Below, one piece after another: positions 1-8,093 of a DNA stretch of 64,000 bases. The DNA is from Asanoa ishikariensis. Its GTDB lineage: Bacteria > Actinomycetota > Actinomycetes > Mycobacteriales > Micromonosporaceae. Under the pieces are notes generated by a model. That model was not told where the DNA came from. It saw nothing but the letters and a program-made list of their open reading frames with translations, and did no database searches. The position numbers were made by a program, and so were the translations under genes. The stretch lies in the NCBI RefSeq assembly GCF_900107455.1, contig NZ_FNQB01000003.1, positions 1,488,001 to 1,552,000 on the forward strand. The letters are read 5' to 3'. Positions within the stretch are counted from its first letter, which is position 1. Every line of letters begins with the position of its first letter.

Positions 1-1319
1 AACCGGTCACCCGGTTCCTCGTCACCGAGGCCGGCAGTGGCTTCCTGTTGCTCGCCGCCGCGATCGCCGCGCTGGTCTGGGCCAACGTGCCGGGCGGCTC
101 GTACGAGTGGGTCTGGGAGACCACCGCCTCGATCCAGCTCGGCGACTACGGGATCACGTTGGACCTGCAGCACTGGATCAACGACGCGGCCATGGCGATC
201 TTCTTCCTCACCGTCGGTCTGGAGATCAACCGCGAGGTCACCGTCGGCGAGCTGCGCCGCAGGCGGTACGTCATGGCGCCGATCTTCGGTGCCGCCGGCG
301 GTGTCATCGTCCCGGCGCTGATCTTCTACGGGTTCAACGCGGGGACACCGGCCGAGCACGGCTGGGGCATCCCCATCTCCACCGACACCGCGTTCCTGCT
401 CGGCATCCTGGCCCTGTTCGGACCGCGCTGTCCGGACCAGCTCCGGCTCTTCTTCCTGACCCTGGCGATCGTCGACGACATCGTGGCGATCCTGGTGCTG
501 GCCATCTTCTACACGCCAGAGCTGTCGATGGTGCCGCTGATCGTGGCGATCGTGCTGACCGCCGTCCTGTTCGGCCTGCGCTGGGCGGGCGTCTGGCAGC
601 TCCGGTGGTACGGGCTGGTCGGCATCGCCCTCTGGTTCGCGATCTACGAGTCCGGCCTGCACGGAACCCTGGCCGGCGTCATCCTCGGCCTGCTGGTCCC
701 GGCCACGCCGACCGACCCGCGCCTGCTGGAGTTCCTGCGGTTCTACGGCCGCGGGCTGATCGAGCGGGCGGACGCGCAACGGGCCCGGCTCACGGTGCAG
801 GCCGCGCGGGCCACCGTGCCCGCCAACGACCGGATGCAGGACGTGCTGCACCCCTTCAGCGCGTACGTCATCGTGCCGGTCTTCGCCCTGGCCAACGCCG
901 GCGTCGTGCTCAACGCGGAGAGCCTGTCCCGGGCTGCCCGGTCGCCGGTGACGATCGGCATCCTGGTCGCGCTGGTGGTCGGCAAGACCGTCGGCATCTC
1001 GCTCGGCACGGCGATCGCGCTCTGGACGAAGCTCGGCGAGCTGCCCGGGAGGGTGCGCTACGGCCACCTGATCGGCGGTGCGGCCCTGGCCGGGATCGGC
1101 TTCACGATCAGCCTGTTCATCGCCGGCCTGGCGTACGACGACCCGGTGTTGAACGCCGACGCGAAGATCGGCGTGCTGGTCGGCTCGGTGCTCGCGGCCG
1201 TGATCGGCTCGCTGGCCCTGCGCTACCTGGGCGAGCGGTTGCCGCTGTGCATGGTGGAGGACGACGAGGCCGTGCCCGCCCTGCCCACCGGCCCGTGGAC
1301 CGATCCCACGCGCCCGTAG
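1..1319 (+). CDS. nhaA: Na+/H+ antiporter NhaA, 5' end cut by the window edge
   Basis: Inner-membrane antiporter that expels Na+ in exchange for protons. The reading frame is open from base 3 and already reads like NhaA there (RFLVTEAGSGFLLLAAAIAA), so the start codon lies to the left of the window; a TTG at 48 is in frame but is not needed as a start. Family hallmarks in order are GLEINREV, the segment GIPISTDTAFLLG, the paired transport aspartates in LAIVDDIVAIL, and GIGFTISLFIAGLAY near the end. The visible part spans nearly the whole family length of about 400-440 residues. It converges on a PAS sensor gene with a strong palindrome between them. Identity is secure; the true start is unseen. 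Confidence 0.95.
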   Translation, partial: PVTRFLVTEAGSGFLLLAAAIAALVWANVPGGSYEWVWETTASIQLGDYGITLDLQHWINDAAMAIFFLTVGLEINREVTVGELRRRRYVMAPIFGAAGGVIVPALIFYGFNAGTPAEHGWGIPISTDTAFLLGILALFGPRCPDQLRLFFLTLAIVDDIVAILVLAIFYTPELSMVPLIVAIVLTAVLFGLRWAGVWQLRWYGLVGIALWFAIYESGLHGTLAGVILGLLVPATPTDPRLLEFLRFYGRGLIERADAQRARLTVQAARATVPANDRMQDVLHPFSAYVIVPVFALANAGVVLNAESLSRAARSPVTIGILVALVVGKTVGISLGTAIALWTKLGELPGRVRYGHLIGGAALAGIGFTISLFIAGLAYDDPVLNADAKIGVLVGSVLAAVIGSLALRYLGERLPLCMVEDDEAVPALPTGPWTDPTRP

Positions 1320-1320
1320 T

Positions 1321-1378
1321 GCGATTGGAAGGGACCCTTGTTATGCGGAAAGCGATTGAAGGGGTCCCTTCCAATCGC
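1321..1378. terminator. Palindrome between convergent genes, likely bidirectional terminator
   Basis: A perfect 17-base inverted repeat (1321-1337 with 1362-1378) encloses a 24-base loop between the stop codons of nhaA and the PAS gene. The same element also contains two imperfect direct copies of GCGATTGgAAGGG (1321 and 1352), and each copy carries its own AAGGG(A/T)CCCTT mini-palindrome. It lacks a clear T run. Terminator function is inferred from position; the mirrored structure also resembles a dispersed extragenic palindrome. Confidence 0.7.
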
Positions 1379-1379
1379 C

Positions 1380-3461
1380 TCAGCCGAAGCGGCGCCAGAC
1401 GCTGCGGCGGTTGCGGCCCGGTGCGGAGCGGTCCAGCCGGCGCAGCGTCGACGGTAGGTCGACCCGGCGGTCAGGGGTGACGTCGTGCAGGGTCAGCACC
1501 AGGCCCTGGACCGCCGGGTGGTTGCGCAGGTCGCGGCAGTTGACCTCGACCTGGATCCAGGAGCCGTCGGAGCGGCGCAGGGTCCACTCGGTGTTGACGC
1601 CGCTGCCGTCCAGGGCGGAGCGGGCCCGGTCGAGGGTGTTCTCCACCTGGCCGTGGTCGTCGCGGTGGACGATGTCGCGCCAGGTCGACAGGATCGGCAC
1701 CGAGACCTTGAGCATGTCGGCCATGGACGGGCTGGCGTAGCGGATCCACTCGTCGGCGTCGAGCAGGATCACCACGTCGGCGGTGCGCTCGCTGACCGCG
1801 CTCAGGTAGGCGTCGCGCTCGCGCCGGCTGGTCTCCACCGTGTGGCCGACCCGGCGCAGTGCCAGCGCCGCCTGGCTGGCCAGCACCTCGAGGGTGTCCT
1901 GGAGGCCGGCGAGCACGGCGTGGTCGCCGGCGATCGCGACGGCGCTGATCGGCGAACGGTGCCGGCCGGGCTGCTCGGCGGCCAGCGAGGCGACCAGGGT
2001 GGCCGGCAGCCCGGCCAACGGGGCGCGCAGGTCGGGGTGCAGCAGCCGGGTGGCGCTCAGCCGGCTGCGCCGGCCGCCGGCCGTCGCGGGCGGCTGGTGG
2101 TCGAGCAGCACCAGCGGGCGCCAGGCCATCGCGTCGGCGGCCTCGACCCGGCCGAAGACCGGGCCGGCCGGGACGGGTGCCTTGCCGGTGGCCCTGGCCT
2201 GCCCGGCCGCCAGGCGCCGGTCGATCGCCGGTCGCAGGTCGGCGGTCTCCTCGCTCGCCTTGAGCCGGCGTGCCCGGCCGTCGGACCCGTTGACGGACGG
2301 CCAGGAGCTGGGTAGTCGCGGCGGACCCGCGGCCACACCGGACAGCGGCAGCGTCTCGCCGTCGTCCGCGTCGTCCGGCGCGACCGTGCTGACGAAGATG
2401 ACCCGGTGCGGATGGCCCCGCGGCAGCAGCCGGTCGATGCCGGCGACCAGGGTCGCGGCCACCGCCTCGGCGTCGGAGGCGGCCACGAGCTCGCCGCAGG
2501 CGTGCCGGAGCAGCCGTTCCCGCTCGACCGCGCGGCGCTGGGCGGTCAGTGCGTCGTTGAGCCGGGTCGCCACCAGCACGGTCATCAGCGCCGAGCCGAT
2601 CGCCACCACCGTGACCACGCCGACGTCGTCGCGGACGTCGCCGACCAGCAGCAGGCCCGGGCCGGTCAGCGCGATCAGCAGCACCGGCAGCACGCCCAGC
2701 CCGCGCCCGGAGTCGATCCGCGGCTCGACCGGCAGGGTCAGCCGCGCCATCGACGGCGGCAGCGCCGCGGCACCCCAGGCGGCGTAGCAGACCAGGTAGC
2801 CGAGCTCCCAGTAGCGGGCGCCGGGCACGCCGGCGCCCACCTCCGCCATCGCTTCGAGCGTGTCGGCGGCGAGCAGGCCGACCGCGCCGGTCGCGAGCAG
2901 CACGGCGGAGACGTTGCGGGCGCGGGTGGCCACGACCAGCGCGGCGGTGACCACGAGGACCACGATCGAGCCGAGCACGTGTGCGGCGGCCAGCGAGCGG
3001 TCGTAGACCGGCCAGGTCGACGCGCCGGAGAACGGGCTGGTGGTCACCGTCCAGCCGATCAGGCCGGCGGCGACCACCAGGGACAGCAGGTCGACCATGG
3101 TGGACCGGTCCCGCAGGGCGGCGCTCGTCCGGGTCAGGCCCAGCAGCGCGTACGCCAGCAGCGGGAACAGCGTCAGGTAACAGATCTCGGCGACCACCAG
3201 CCAGGCGCCGCCCTGGTCGGAGCCGTGGCTGCTGAGGTCGTAGGCGACGTCGCCGGCCCCGAGGGCGGCCACGGCGGCGGCGAGCAGGATCCACGGCGTG
3301 CGGCGGGCCGGCTGGTGTGCCCGGATGCCGAACAGGATGCCGGCGGCGGCGATGGCACCGGCGGTGCCCCACAGCACGCCCGCGATGCCGGGGAACACGA
3401 TGATCCCGACGCCCAGCACGACCGTCACGGCAGCGGCGAGCGCCAGCGCTCGTCTCGCCAT
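1380..3461 (-). CDS. Multi-pass membrane protein with C-terminal PAS domain
   Basis: A 693-residue protein. Residues 1-310 form about nine or ten hydrophobic segments of a MASE-like membrane sensor type. Residues 320-540 are a soluble linker with a possible degenerate GAF region, and about 560-670 is a PAS domain (starting near RTADVVILLDADEWIRYASP and ending in VLTLHDVTPDRR). In many actinomycete relatives this layout continues into GGDEF/EAL output domains; here the protein ends about 25 residues after PAS, with a basic tail. ATG 3461 is chosen because GGAG lies 5-6 bases upstream; an in-frame TTG at 3500 would add 13 residues. It may signal through a partner protein or be a truncated cyclic-di-GMP sensor. 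No kinase motif is visible. Confidence 0.75.
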   Translation of the reverse strand: MARRALALAAAVTVVLGVGIIVFPGIAGVLWGTAGAIAAAGILFGIRAHQPARRTPWILLAAAVAALGAGDVAYDLSSHGSDQGGAWLVVAEICYLTLFPLLAYALLGLTRTSAALRDRSTMVDLLSLVVAAGLIGWTVTTSPFSGASTWPVYDRSLAAAHVLGSIVVLVVTAALVVATRARNVSAVLLATGAVGLLAADTLEAMAEVGAGVPGARYWELGYLVCYAAWGAAALPPSMARLTLPVEPRIDSGRGLGVLPVLLIALTGPGLLLVGDVRDDVGVVTVVAIGSALMTVLVATRLNDALTAQRRAVERERLLRHACGELVAASDAEAVAATLVAGIDRLLPRGHPHRVIFVSTVAPDDADDGETLPLSGVAAGPPRLPSSWPSVNGSDGRARRLKASEETADLRPAIDRRLAAGQARATGKAPVPAGPVFGRVEAADAMAWRPLVLLDHQPPATAGGRRSRLSATRLLHPDLRAPLAGLPATLVASLAAEQPGRHRSPISAVAIAGDHAVLAGLQDTLEVLASQAALALRRVGHTVETSRRERDAYLSAVSERTADVVILLDADEWIRYASPSMADMLKVSVPILSTWRDIVHRDDHGQVENTLDRARSALDGSGVNTEWTLRRSDGSWIQVEVNCRDLRNHPAVQGLVLTLHDVTPDRRVDLPSTLRRLDRSAPGRNRRSVWRRFG

Positions 3462-3569
3462 GGCGACTCCGATCCGGGGCGGCGTCGAGAGGGGGGACAA
3501 CGTCGTGGTGGCACGGACACACCATCTTCACCTGTGTATGCGCTGTGCGGAAGGGGGCCAACTCCGGCG

Positions 3570-4922
3570 CTAGCCGACGCGTTTCACCGGTGGCAGGGCG
3601 TACGTACCCTGCAGGATCTCGGATCGTGGCTGGTAGAGGCGCATGATCGGCCGGAAGGCGCCGGGCGGGGCCGGCAACCAGTTGGCCGTATCGCCGTCCT
3701 CGGGAGCCGAACGACCCACCCGGAGAGTGAATGATCCGTCGGGTTCGCGGCGCAGTCCGGGGGTACGGTCACCGATCGAATAGCGGTCGAGCGGGTTCGG
3801 TGCCAGGTAGTAGTCCGGCATGTCGTACATGGTCAGTGACCAGAACGCGTCCACCGGCGGCGGCGCCGGGAAGTGGATCTCGTACGCGTGCGCACCGTTC
3901 AGCGGCGCGCCGTCGGCGTCGACGTAGACGGGCGCGTACACCGCCTCATAGCCGTGGTTGCCCCAGAGCCCGACCCGCGCCGCGACCGCCCGTGCCAGGT
4001 AGCCGCGCGTCCGGTCGGTCATCTTCCACTGTGGGGAATCCACGGTGCCGGGGCCGAGGAAGTCGACGTTGTAGTCGAACGCGTGCGGCGCGAGGTGCCA
4101 GCCGTTGACGGTGCGCGCCGTTCGGGACGCCTCCTCGATCCGCGTGCGGCCCTGCGCGGCGCCCTCGGTCAGGGCCTCGGCGAGGTCGGCGGGCGGGTCC
4201 GCGTACGGCGGGTCCCGGTCCAGCAGCCCGATCGGCCGGAACCGCTCCTGGTAGGCCCGGTCCGGCACGGCCGGCGGGAAGGCGGCGAGCCAGCACCGCA
4301 GGTGCTCGAAGAAGAGCAGGTCGGTGGGTACGCCGGTGGCGGCGACCGGGGGCAGCGGCGCCCGCTCCGAGGGGGTGAACGCGTTGAGCCGCAGGCCCTT
4401 CTGCAGGCGCTCCACGCGGGGCAGGTCGGCGGGTCCGGCGCAGGCCAGCCGCCCGATGATCGAGACCACCGTGGTCGAGGCCGGGATCAGGGTGGTGTCG
4501 TCGGGCACCTCGCCCGACCAGCCGCGCGGGGCGATCAGGAAGCTGGCGGCCTTCGTGCCGGACGCGCGCCGGCCCACGTACGCGATGTTGTTGGTCCAGG
4601 CGTCGACGACCTGGAGCACGTAGTAGGCGCCGTCGGTGTCGGGCACCGCCAGCCGCACCGGGCCGCCGCCGACGTCGACCTGGCCGATCGAGTAGACGGT
4701 GTCGTTGTTGACGCTGACGAAAGTGTCGTCCGGGCCGGCCAGCCGATGGGCGTGGCCGAAGGCGTTGAACCGCGTGGCCGGCACCGCGGCCAGCCCTTCG
4801 CGGGTGAACCGGCTGACCTCGGACAGGCTCGCGACCAGCGGGTACCCGTACACGTAGGCATCAGCGGCCAGCCCGGCACGGTCCATACCTGCGAGGCTAA
4901 TGCCGGCCGAGACCTGGTTCAT
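3570..4922 (-). CDS. DUF1254/DUF1214 domain protein
   Basis: About 450 residues. The N-terminal half begins AADAYVYGYPLV and contains FVSVNNDTVYSIG, typical of DUF1254. The C-terminal half contains AHAYEIHFP, FWSLTMYD and a terminal RLYQPRSEILQGTY, typical of DUF1214. This two-domain family is widespread and its biochemical role is not established. There is no signal peptide. The gene starts 5 bases after the anti-sigma gene ends if ATG 4922 is used (GGAGG about 13 bases upstream) or at ATG 4886, which is closer to the usual family N-terminus. Co-transcription with the anti-sigma gene suggests membership in that sigma regulon, which is an inference. Confidence 0.85.
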   Translation of the reverse strand: MNQVSAGISLAGMDRAGLAADAYVYGYPLVASLSEVSRFTREGLAAVPATRFNAFGHAHRLAGPDDTFVSVNNDTVYSIGQVDVGGGPVRLAVPDTDGAYYVLQVVDAWTNNIAYVGRRASGTKAASFLIAPRGWSGEVPDDTTLIPASTTVVSIIGRLACAGPADLPRVERLQKGLRLNAFTPSERAPLPPVAATGVPTDLLFFEHLRCWLAAFPPAVPDRAYQERFRPIGLLDRDPPYADPPADLAEALTEGAAQGRTRIEEASRTARTVNGWHLAPHAFDYNVDFLGPGTVDSPQWKMTDRTRGYLARAVAARVGLWGNHGYEAVYAPVYVDADGAPLNGAHAYEIHFPAPPPVDAFWSLTMYDMPDYYLAPNPLDRYSIGDRTPGLRREPDGSFTLRVGRSAPEDGDTANWLPAPPGAFRPIMRLYQPRSEILQGTYALPPVKRVG

Positions 4923-4927
4923 GCCGT

Positions 4928-5713
4928 TTAGGCGGCCTCCGACCGGTGCTGTGCGGTCACAGGGGCGCCGACCGTGGCGCGACGCTCGACCAGGCGCAGC
5001 CGGGGCGGGGCCGTGGCGGGTTCGGGGTCGAAGGACGCCGTCCAACGCCTGGTGCCGCGAGCGGGCGGCTCGCCAGGGTCCAGGGCCGGGCGGGACAGCG
5101 CCAGGGTGATCAACCAACCGGCGATCAGGAAGCCGTGGCTGGCCAGCCGGCCCGGCTCCACCCGGCCGGCGATGATGTCGTTGGCGGACAGCAGGGTGAG
5201 CACGCCGACGAACGCGGTCAGCGTGGGCAGCATCCCGGTCGGCCGGGTCCGGTGCAGGGCGACGAAGGCGAAACCGGCCCCGATGGCCAGGTTCCAGGCC
5301 GCCGACTCGTGCCAGAGGTGCCCGGAGCCGAGCGCCGCGTCGTGCGCGTGGTCGTCCCGGCCGAGACCGGCGACCTGGGCGGCGCCGAGCAGGAACTGGA
5401 CAGCGCCGATCGCCGCGAGGCCGAGCCGCAGCCCGATCGCCAGCCGTGGCCGCCCGCGCTGGGGCTGGGACTGGGGATTGGGCTGGGGCTTTGGCTTGGA
5501 CTTGGGCGCTGCGGACACCAGGTCGACCTCGATGGGCTTCGCCTGCGGCACGGGTGCCGTGCGGGCCAGGCGGGTCACCACGGCGGCGGCGTCGAGCCAG
5601 GCCGCGCAGTGCTTGCAGCCGGCCAGGTGCAGTTCGGTCAGCTCGCGCTCGCCCGGCGCGTCTTCGCCGTCGAGCCGTGCCGACAGCATTTCCCGGATCC
5701 GCTCACACTCCAC
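4928..5713 (-). CDS. Zinc-binding (zf-HC2) membrane anti-sigma factor
   Basis: A 261-residue protein that starts with an anti-sigma zinc finger: Cys3 and then His29-x3-Cys33-x2-Cys36. A Lys/Pro/Gln-rich linker follows (about 70-90), then four hydrophobic segments (about 92-205) and a cytoplasmic-looking tail. The GTG start faces the ECF sigma gene across 97 bases, the standard arrangement for a sigma factor and its cognate membrane anti-sigma. It presumably sequesters that sigma factor until a redox or envelope signal releases it; the signal cannot be read from sequence. The DUF1254 gene follows immediately on the same strand. Confidence 0.85.
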   Translation of the reverse strand: MECERIREMLSARLDGEDAPGERELTELHLAGCKHCAAWLDAAAVVTRLARTAPVPQAKPIEVDLVSAAPKSKPKPQPNPQSQPQRGRPRLAIGLRLGLAAIGAVQFLLGAAQVAGLGRDDHAHDAALGSGHLWHESAAWNLAIGAGFAFVALHRTRPTGMLPTLTAFVGVLTLLSANDIIAGRVEPGRLASHGFLIAGWLITLALSRPALDPGEPPARGTRRWTASFDPEPATAPPRLRLVERRATVGAPVTAQHRSEAA

Positions 5714-5797
5714 AACTCCATAGTCGCGCGAAAGCCGCGTTCAGTTCCCACCAGATTTGCCTCTGACCGCGGGGTGACCGGGGTAAACCGGACAAGC

Positions 5798-5803
5798 TAG
5801 CCT
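5798..5803 (+). promoter_or_regulatory. -10 box TAGCCT, leaderless start of the sigma gene
   Basis: TAGCCT stands 7 bases before ATG 5811, and no Shine-Dalgarno fits in between. This is the usual geometry of actinobacterial leaderless transcripts. A GGGGTAAACC stretch about 20 bases upstream could be a -35 region. Confidence 0.6.
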
Positions 5804-5810
5804 TGCCGGC

Positions 5811-6428
5811 ATGCGCCTACCCGGACCGCAGCGCAGCCCCCGCGCCGGCGAGCCCGCCACCGACCTCGACGAGGTCACCGGTTGGGCCCTGGCGGCGAAG
5901 GCCGGCGACCGCGCCGCGGCCCACGCCTTCGTCGAGGCGACCCAGCACCAGCTCCGGCGCTTCGTGGCGCACCTGGTCGGCCCGGGCGAGGCCGACGACC
6001 TGACCCAGGAGATCTACCTGCGGGCGATGCGAGCCCTGCCGGCGTTCGACGCCCGGTCCACGGCCCGCACGTGGCTGCTGGCGATCGCCCGGCGAGCCTG
6101 CGCGGACCACATCCGGTACGTCTCGCGCCGCCCCCGACTGGCCGCCCTCGACGACTGGCAGCCGGTCGCGGAGGCCGAGCTCGCGCGTGATCATGGTGGC
6201 GCGGGGTTCGAGGCGGGGTTCGCGCTGACCGACCTGATCGAAGCCCTCGACCCGGAGCGCCGCGAGGCGTTCGTCGCGACCCAGATCGCCGGCCTTAGCT
6301 ATGCCGAGGCGGCCGAGGTGTGCGGCTGCCCGGTCGGCACGATCCGCTCCCGGGTGGCCCGGGCCCGCGCGGACCTGGTGGCCGCGATGGCCGACCGCGA
6401 AGGCCACCGCCTCCGCTCCACCTCTTGA
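5811..6428 (+). CDS. ECF sigma factor, SigC-like
   Basis: A 205-residue RNA polymerase sigma-70 factor of the ECF class. Region 2 runs about 30-105 (GEADDLTQEIYLRAMRALP, then TARTWLLAIARRACADHIR). Region 4 runs about 140-195 with the helix-turn-helix GLSYAEAAEVCGCPVGTIRSRV. The DHIR...RRPR pattern after region 2 and the partner zf-HC2 membrane protein fit the mycobacterial SigC group, though that assignment is from memory of the family. It is divergent from its presumed anti-sigma gene, so both may be autoregulated from the shared 97-base region. Confidence 0.88.
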   Translation: MRLPGPQRSPRAGEPATDLDEVTGWALAAKAGDRAAAHAFVEATQHQLRRFVAHLVGPGEADDLTQEIYLRAMRALPAFDARSTARTWLLAIARRACADHIRYVSRRPRLAALDDWQPVAEAELARDHGGAGFEAGFALTDLIEALDPERREAFVATQIAGLSYAEAAEVCGCPVGTIRSRVARARADLVAAMADREGHRLRSTS

Positions 6429-6538
6429 TCCAGTAGCGAGCAACGTACTGCGGTACGAGAAGCCGACGGCGCGCCGATGGCATGATCATGTGTGATCCGC
6501 GGTGATCATGGTCGGGCTGGTTGCGACATGATGGCCCC

Positions 6539-7018
6539 ATGTCGGATGAGCTGAGGCTGTTCGCGGACTACTACCAGATCCACGTGTTCGACGAGGGATC
6601 CACATCCGACCTCGGAGAGGCCTGGACCGACGACACCGACATGCTCGCGGTGGCCGAGGACGCCGTCGCGGTCGGGACCGTTGTCAATGTGTGGGTGCGG
6701 GTCGCCGTAGAGGTGTTGGAGCGGTCTCCGGTGGACGACAGCGCCGACTTCGACGACGTTGCCGAGGCCAGCATCGAGGTGCGTTCCGGGCGCCTCATCG
6801 TGATGGGCTGCACAGACTACGAGCCCGAAGCGACCCGCTTCCCGGTGCCGCCGGGATGGCTGCGGGTCCGCGTGGCGAAGTCGAACCTGGAGGTCGCGCG
6901 GCGGCTCGACCTCGACTCCGACGATGACCCCGCCACCATGGAACGGCTGCGGATCCAGGTCTGGCCCATGGCGGCGGTGCCGGTCGTCGTGGTCAAGCGG
7001 TGGTCCCAGGCGGGCTAG
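6539..7018 (+). CDS. Small hypothetical protein, possible ComJ-like fold
   Basis: A 159-residue acidic, soluble protein. The pattern YYQIHVFDEGS, AWTDDTD, and PPGWLRVRV resembles the Bacillus ComJ (nuclease inhibitor) family, where YxQFxVF, WTD and a late P-x-G-x-Y/R-x-x segment occur. This is recognition by eye and not a verified homology. ATG 6539 is preferred over an in-frame TTG at 6521; neither has a good Shine-Dalgarno. The stop codon overlaps the convergent aldo/keto reductase stop by 4 bases. Actinomycetes carry many such proteins as immunity-like orphans. Confidence 0.6.
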   Translation: MSDELRLFADYYQIHVFDEGSTSDLGEAWTDDTDMLAVAEDAVAVGTVVNVWVRVAVEVLERSPVDDSADFDDVAEASIEVRSGRLIVMGCTDYEPEATRFPVPPGWLRVRVAKSNLEVARRLDLDSDDDPATMERLRIQVWPMAAVPVVVVKRWSQAG

Positions 7019-7992
7019 AAGCCCTCGGGCAGGTGCGGGACGTAGTTCTCTTCCAGCAGCGCGAGCTCGTCGTCCGTCAGCTCGAGGTCCAGGGCGGCCA
7101 CCGCGTCGGTCAGGTGGTGGTCCTTGGTGACGCCGACGATCGGGGCCGTGATCGCGTCCTTCGACAGGGCCCAGGCCAGCGCCACGGCCGCGCGGGTGGT
7201 GTCGCGTTTCGCGGCTACCGTGCCGACCGCCTCCACGATGGCGCGGTCCGAGTCCACCGACTGGCCGTACAGGGTCGAGCCGAAGCGGTCCGTGCGGCCG
7301 CGTTCGGTCGTCGCCGCCCACTCTCGGGTCAGCTTGCCCCGGGCCAGCGGGCTCCACGGGATCACGCCGACGCCGGAGTCGAGGCAGTACGGGAGCATCT
7401 CCCGCTCCTCCTCGCGCATCAGCAGGTTGTACTGGTTCTGCATGGACACGAAGCGGGTCCACCCGCCGAGGTCGGCGGCGTGCTGCATCGACGCGAACTG
7501 CCAGGTCCACATGGACGACGCGCCGAGGTAGCGGACCTTGCCCGCGCGGACCAGGTCGTGCAGCGCCTCCATCGTTTCCTCGACCGGGGTTTCCGGGTCG
7601 AAACGGTGGATCTGATAGAGGTCGATGTAGTCGGTGCGCAGGCGGCGCAGGCTGGCGTCGACCTGGGTCATGATGGCGCCCCGGGACAGGCCCGCGCCGT
7701 TCGGACCGGAAGCCATCCTGCCGTTCACCTTGGTCGCGATGACGACCTCGTCGCGGCGGGCGAGGTCGCCCAGCAACTCGCCGACGATCTCCTCGCTGGA
7801 GCCGTACGCGTACACGTTGGCCGTGTCGAAGGTGGTGATGCCGGCTTCGAGGGCCTGGCGGATCAGCGGCCGGGTCGCGTCGAGGCCGAGGCTCCACGAG
7901 TGGTGGCCGCGGTCGGGGTCGCCGAAGCCCATGCAGCCCAGCACGACCTTCGAGACGACGAGGCCGGACGAGCCCAGGCGGGTGTATTCCAT
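7015..7992 (-). CDS. Aldo/keto reductase
   Basis: A 325-residue NADPH-dependent oxidoreductase of the AKR superfamily, with a single (beta/alpha)8 barrel. The catalytic set is visible: Asp and Tyr in TFDTANVYAYGSSEE, Lys in VIATKVNG, and the His position in DLYQIHRFD. The late NADPH-binding segment is present as ALAWALSKDAITAPIVGVTK. Length and order match YhdN/Tas-type members. Start ATG 7992 has GGAG 7-8 bases upstream. The substrate cannot be predicted. It stands alone between a convergent small gene and the permease. Confidence 0.92.
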   Translation of the reverse strand: MEYTRLGSSGLVVSKVVLGCMGFGDPDRGHHSWSLGLDATRPLIRQALEAGITTFDTANVYAYGSSEEIVGELLGDLARRDEVVIATKVNGRMASGPNGAGLSRGAIMTQVDASLRRLRTDYIDLYQIHRFDPETPVEETMEALHDLVRAGKVRYLGASSMWTWQFASMQHAADLGGWTRFVSMQNQYNLLMREEEREMLPYCLDSGVGVIPWSPLARGKLTREWAATTERGRTDRFGSTLYGQSVDSDRAIVEAVGTVAAKRDTTRAAVALAWALSKDAITAPIVGVTKDHHLTDAVAALDLELTDDELALLEENYVPHLPEGF

Positions 7993-8093
7993 GGCGACGC
8001 TCCGTTCACACCGAGGGGTTCGATGCGGAGGGTACGCGGCACAACGCGGAACGCCCGCGCGGCACTGAGGTCGCGCGGGCGTTCGTCACATGC

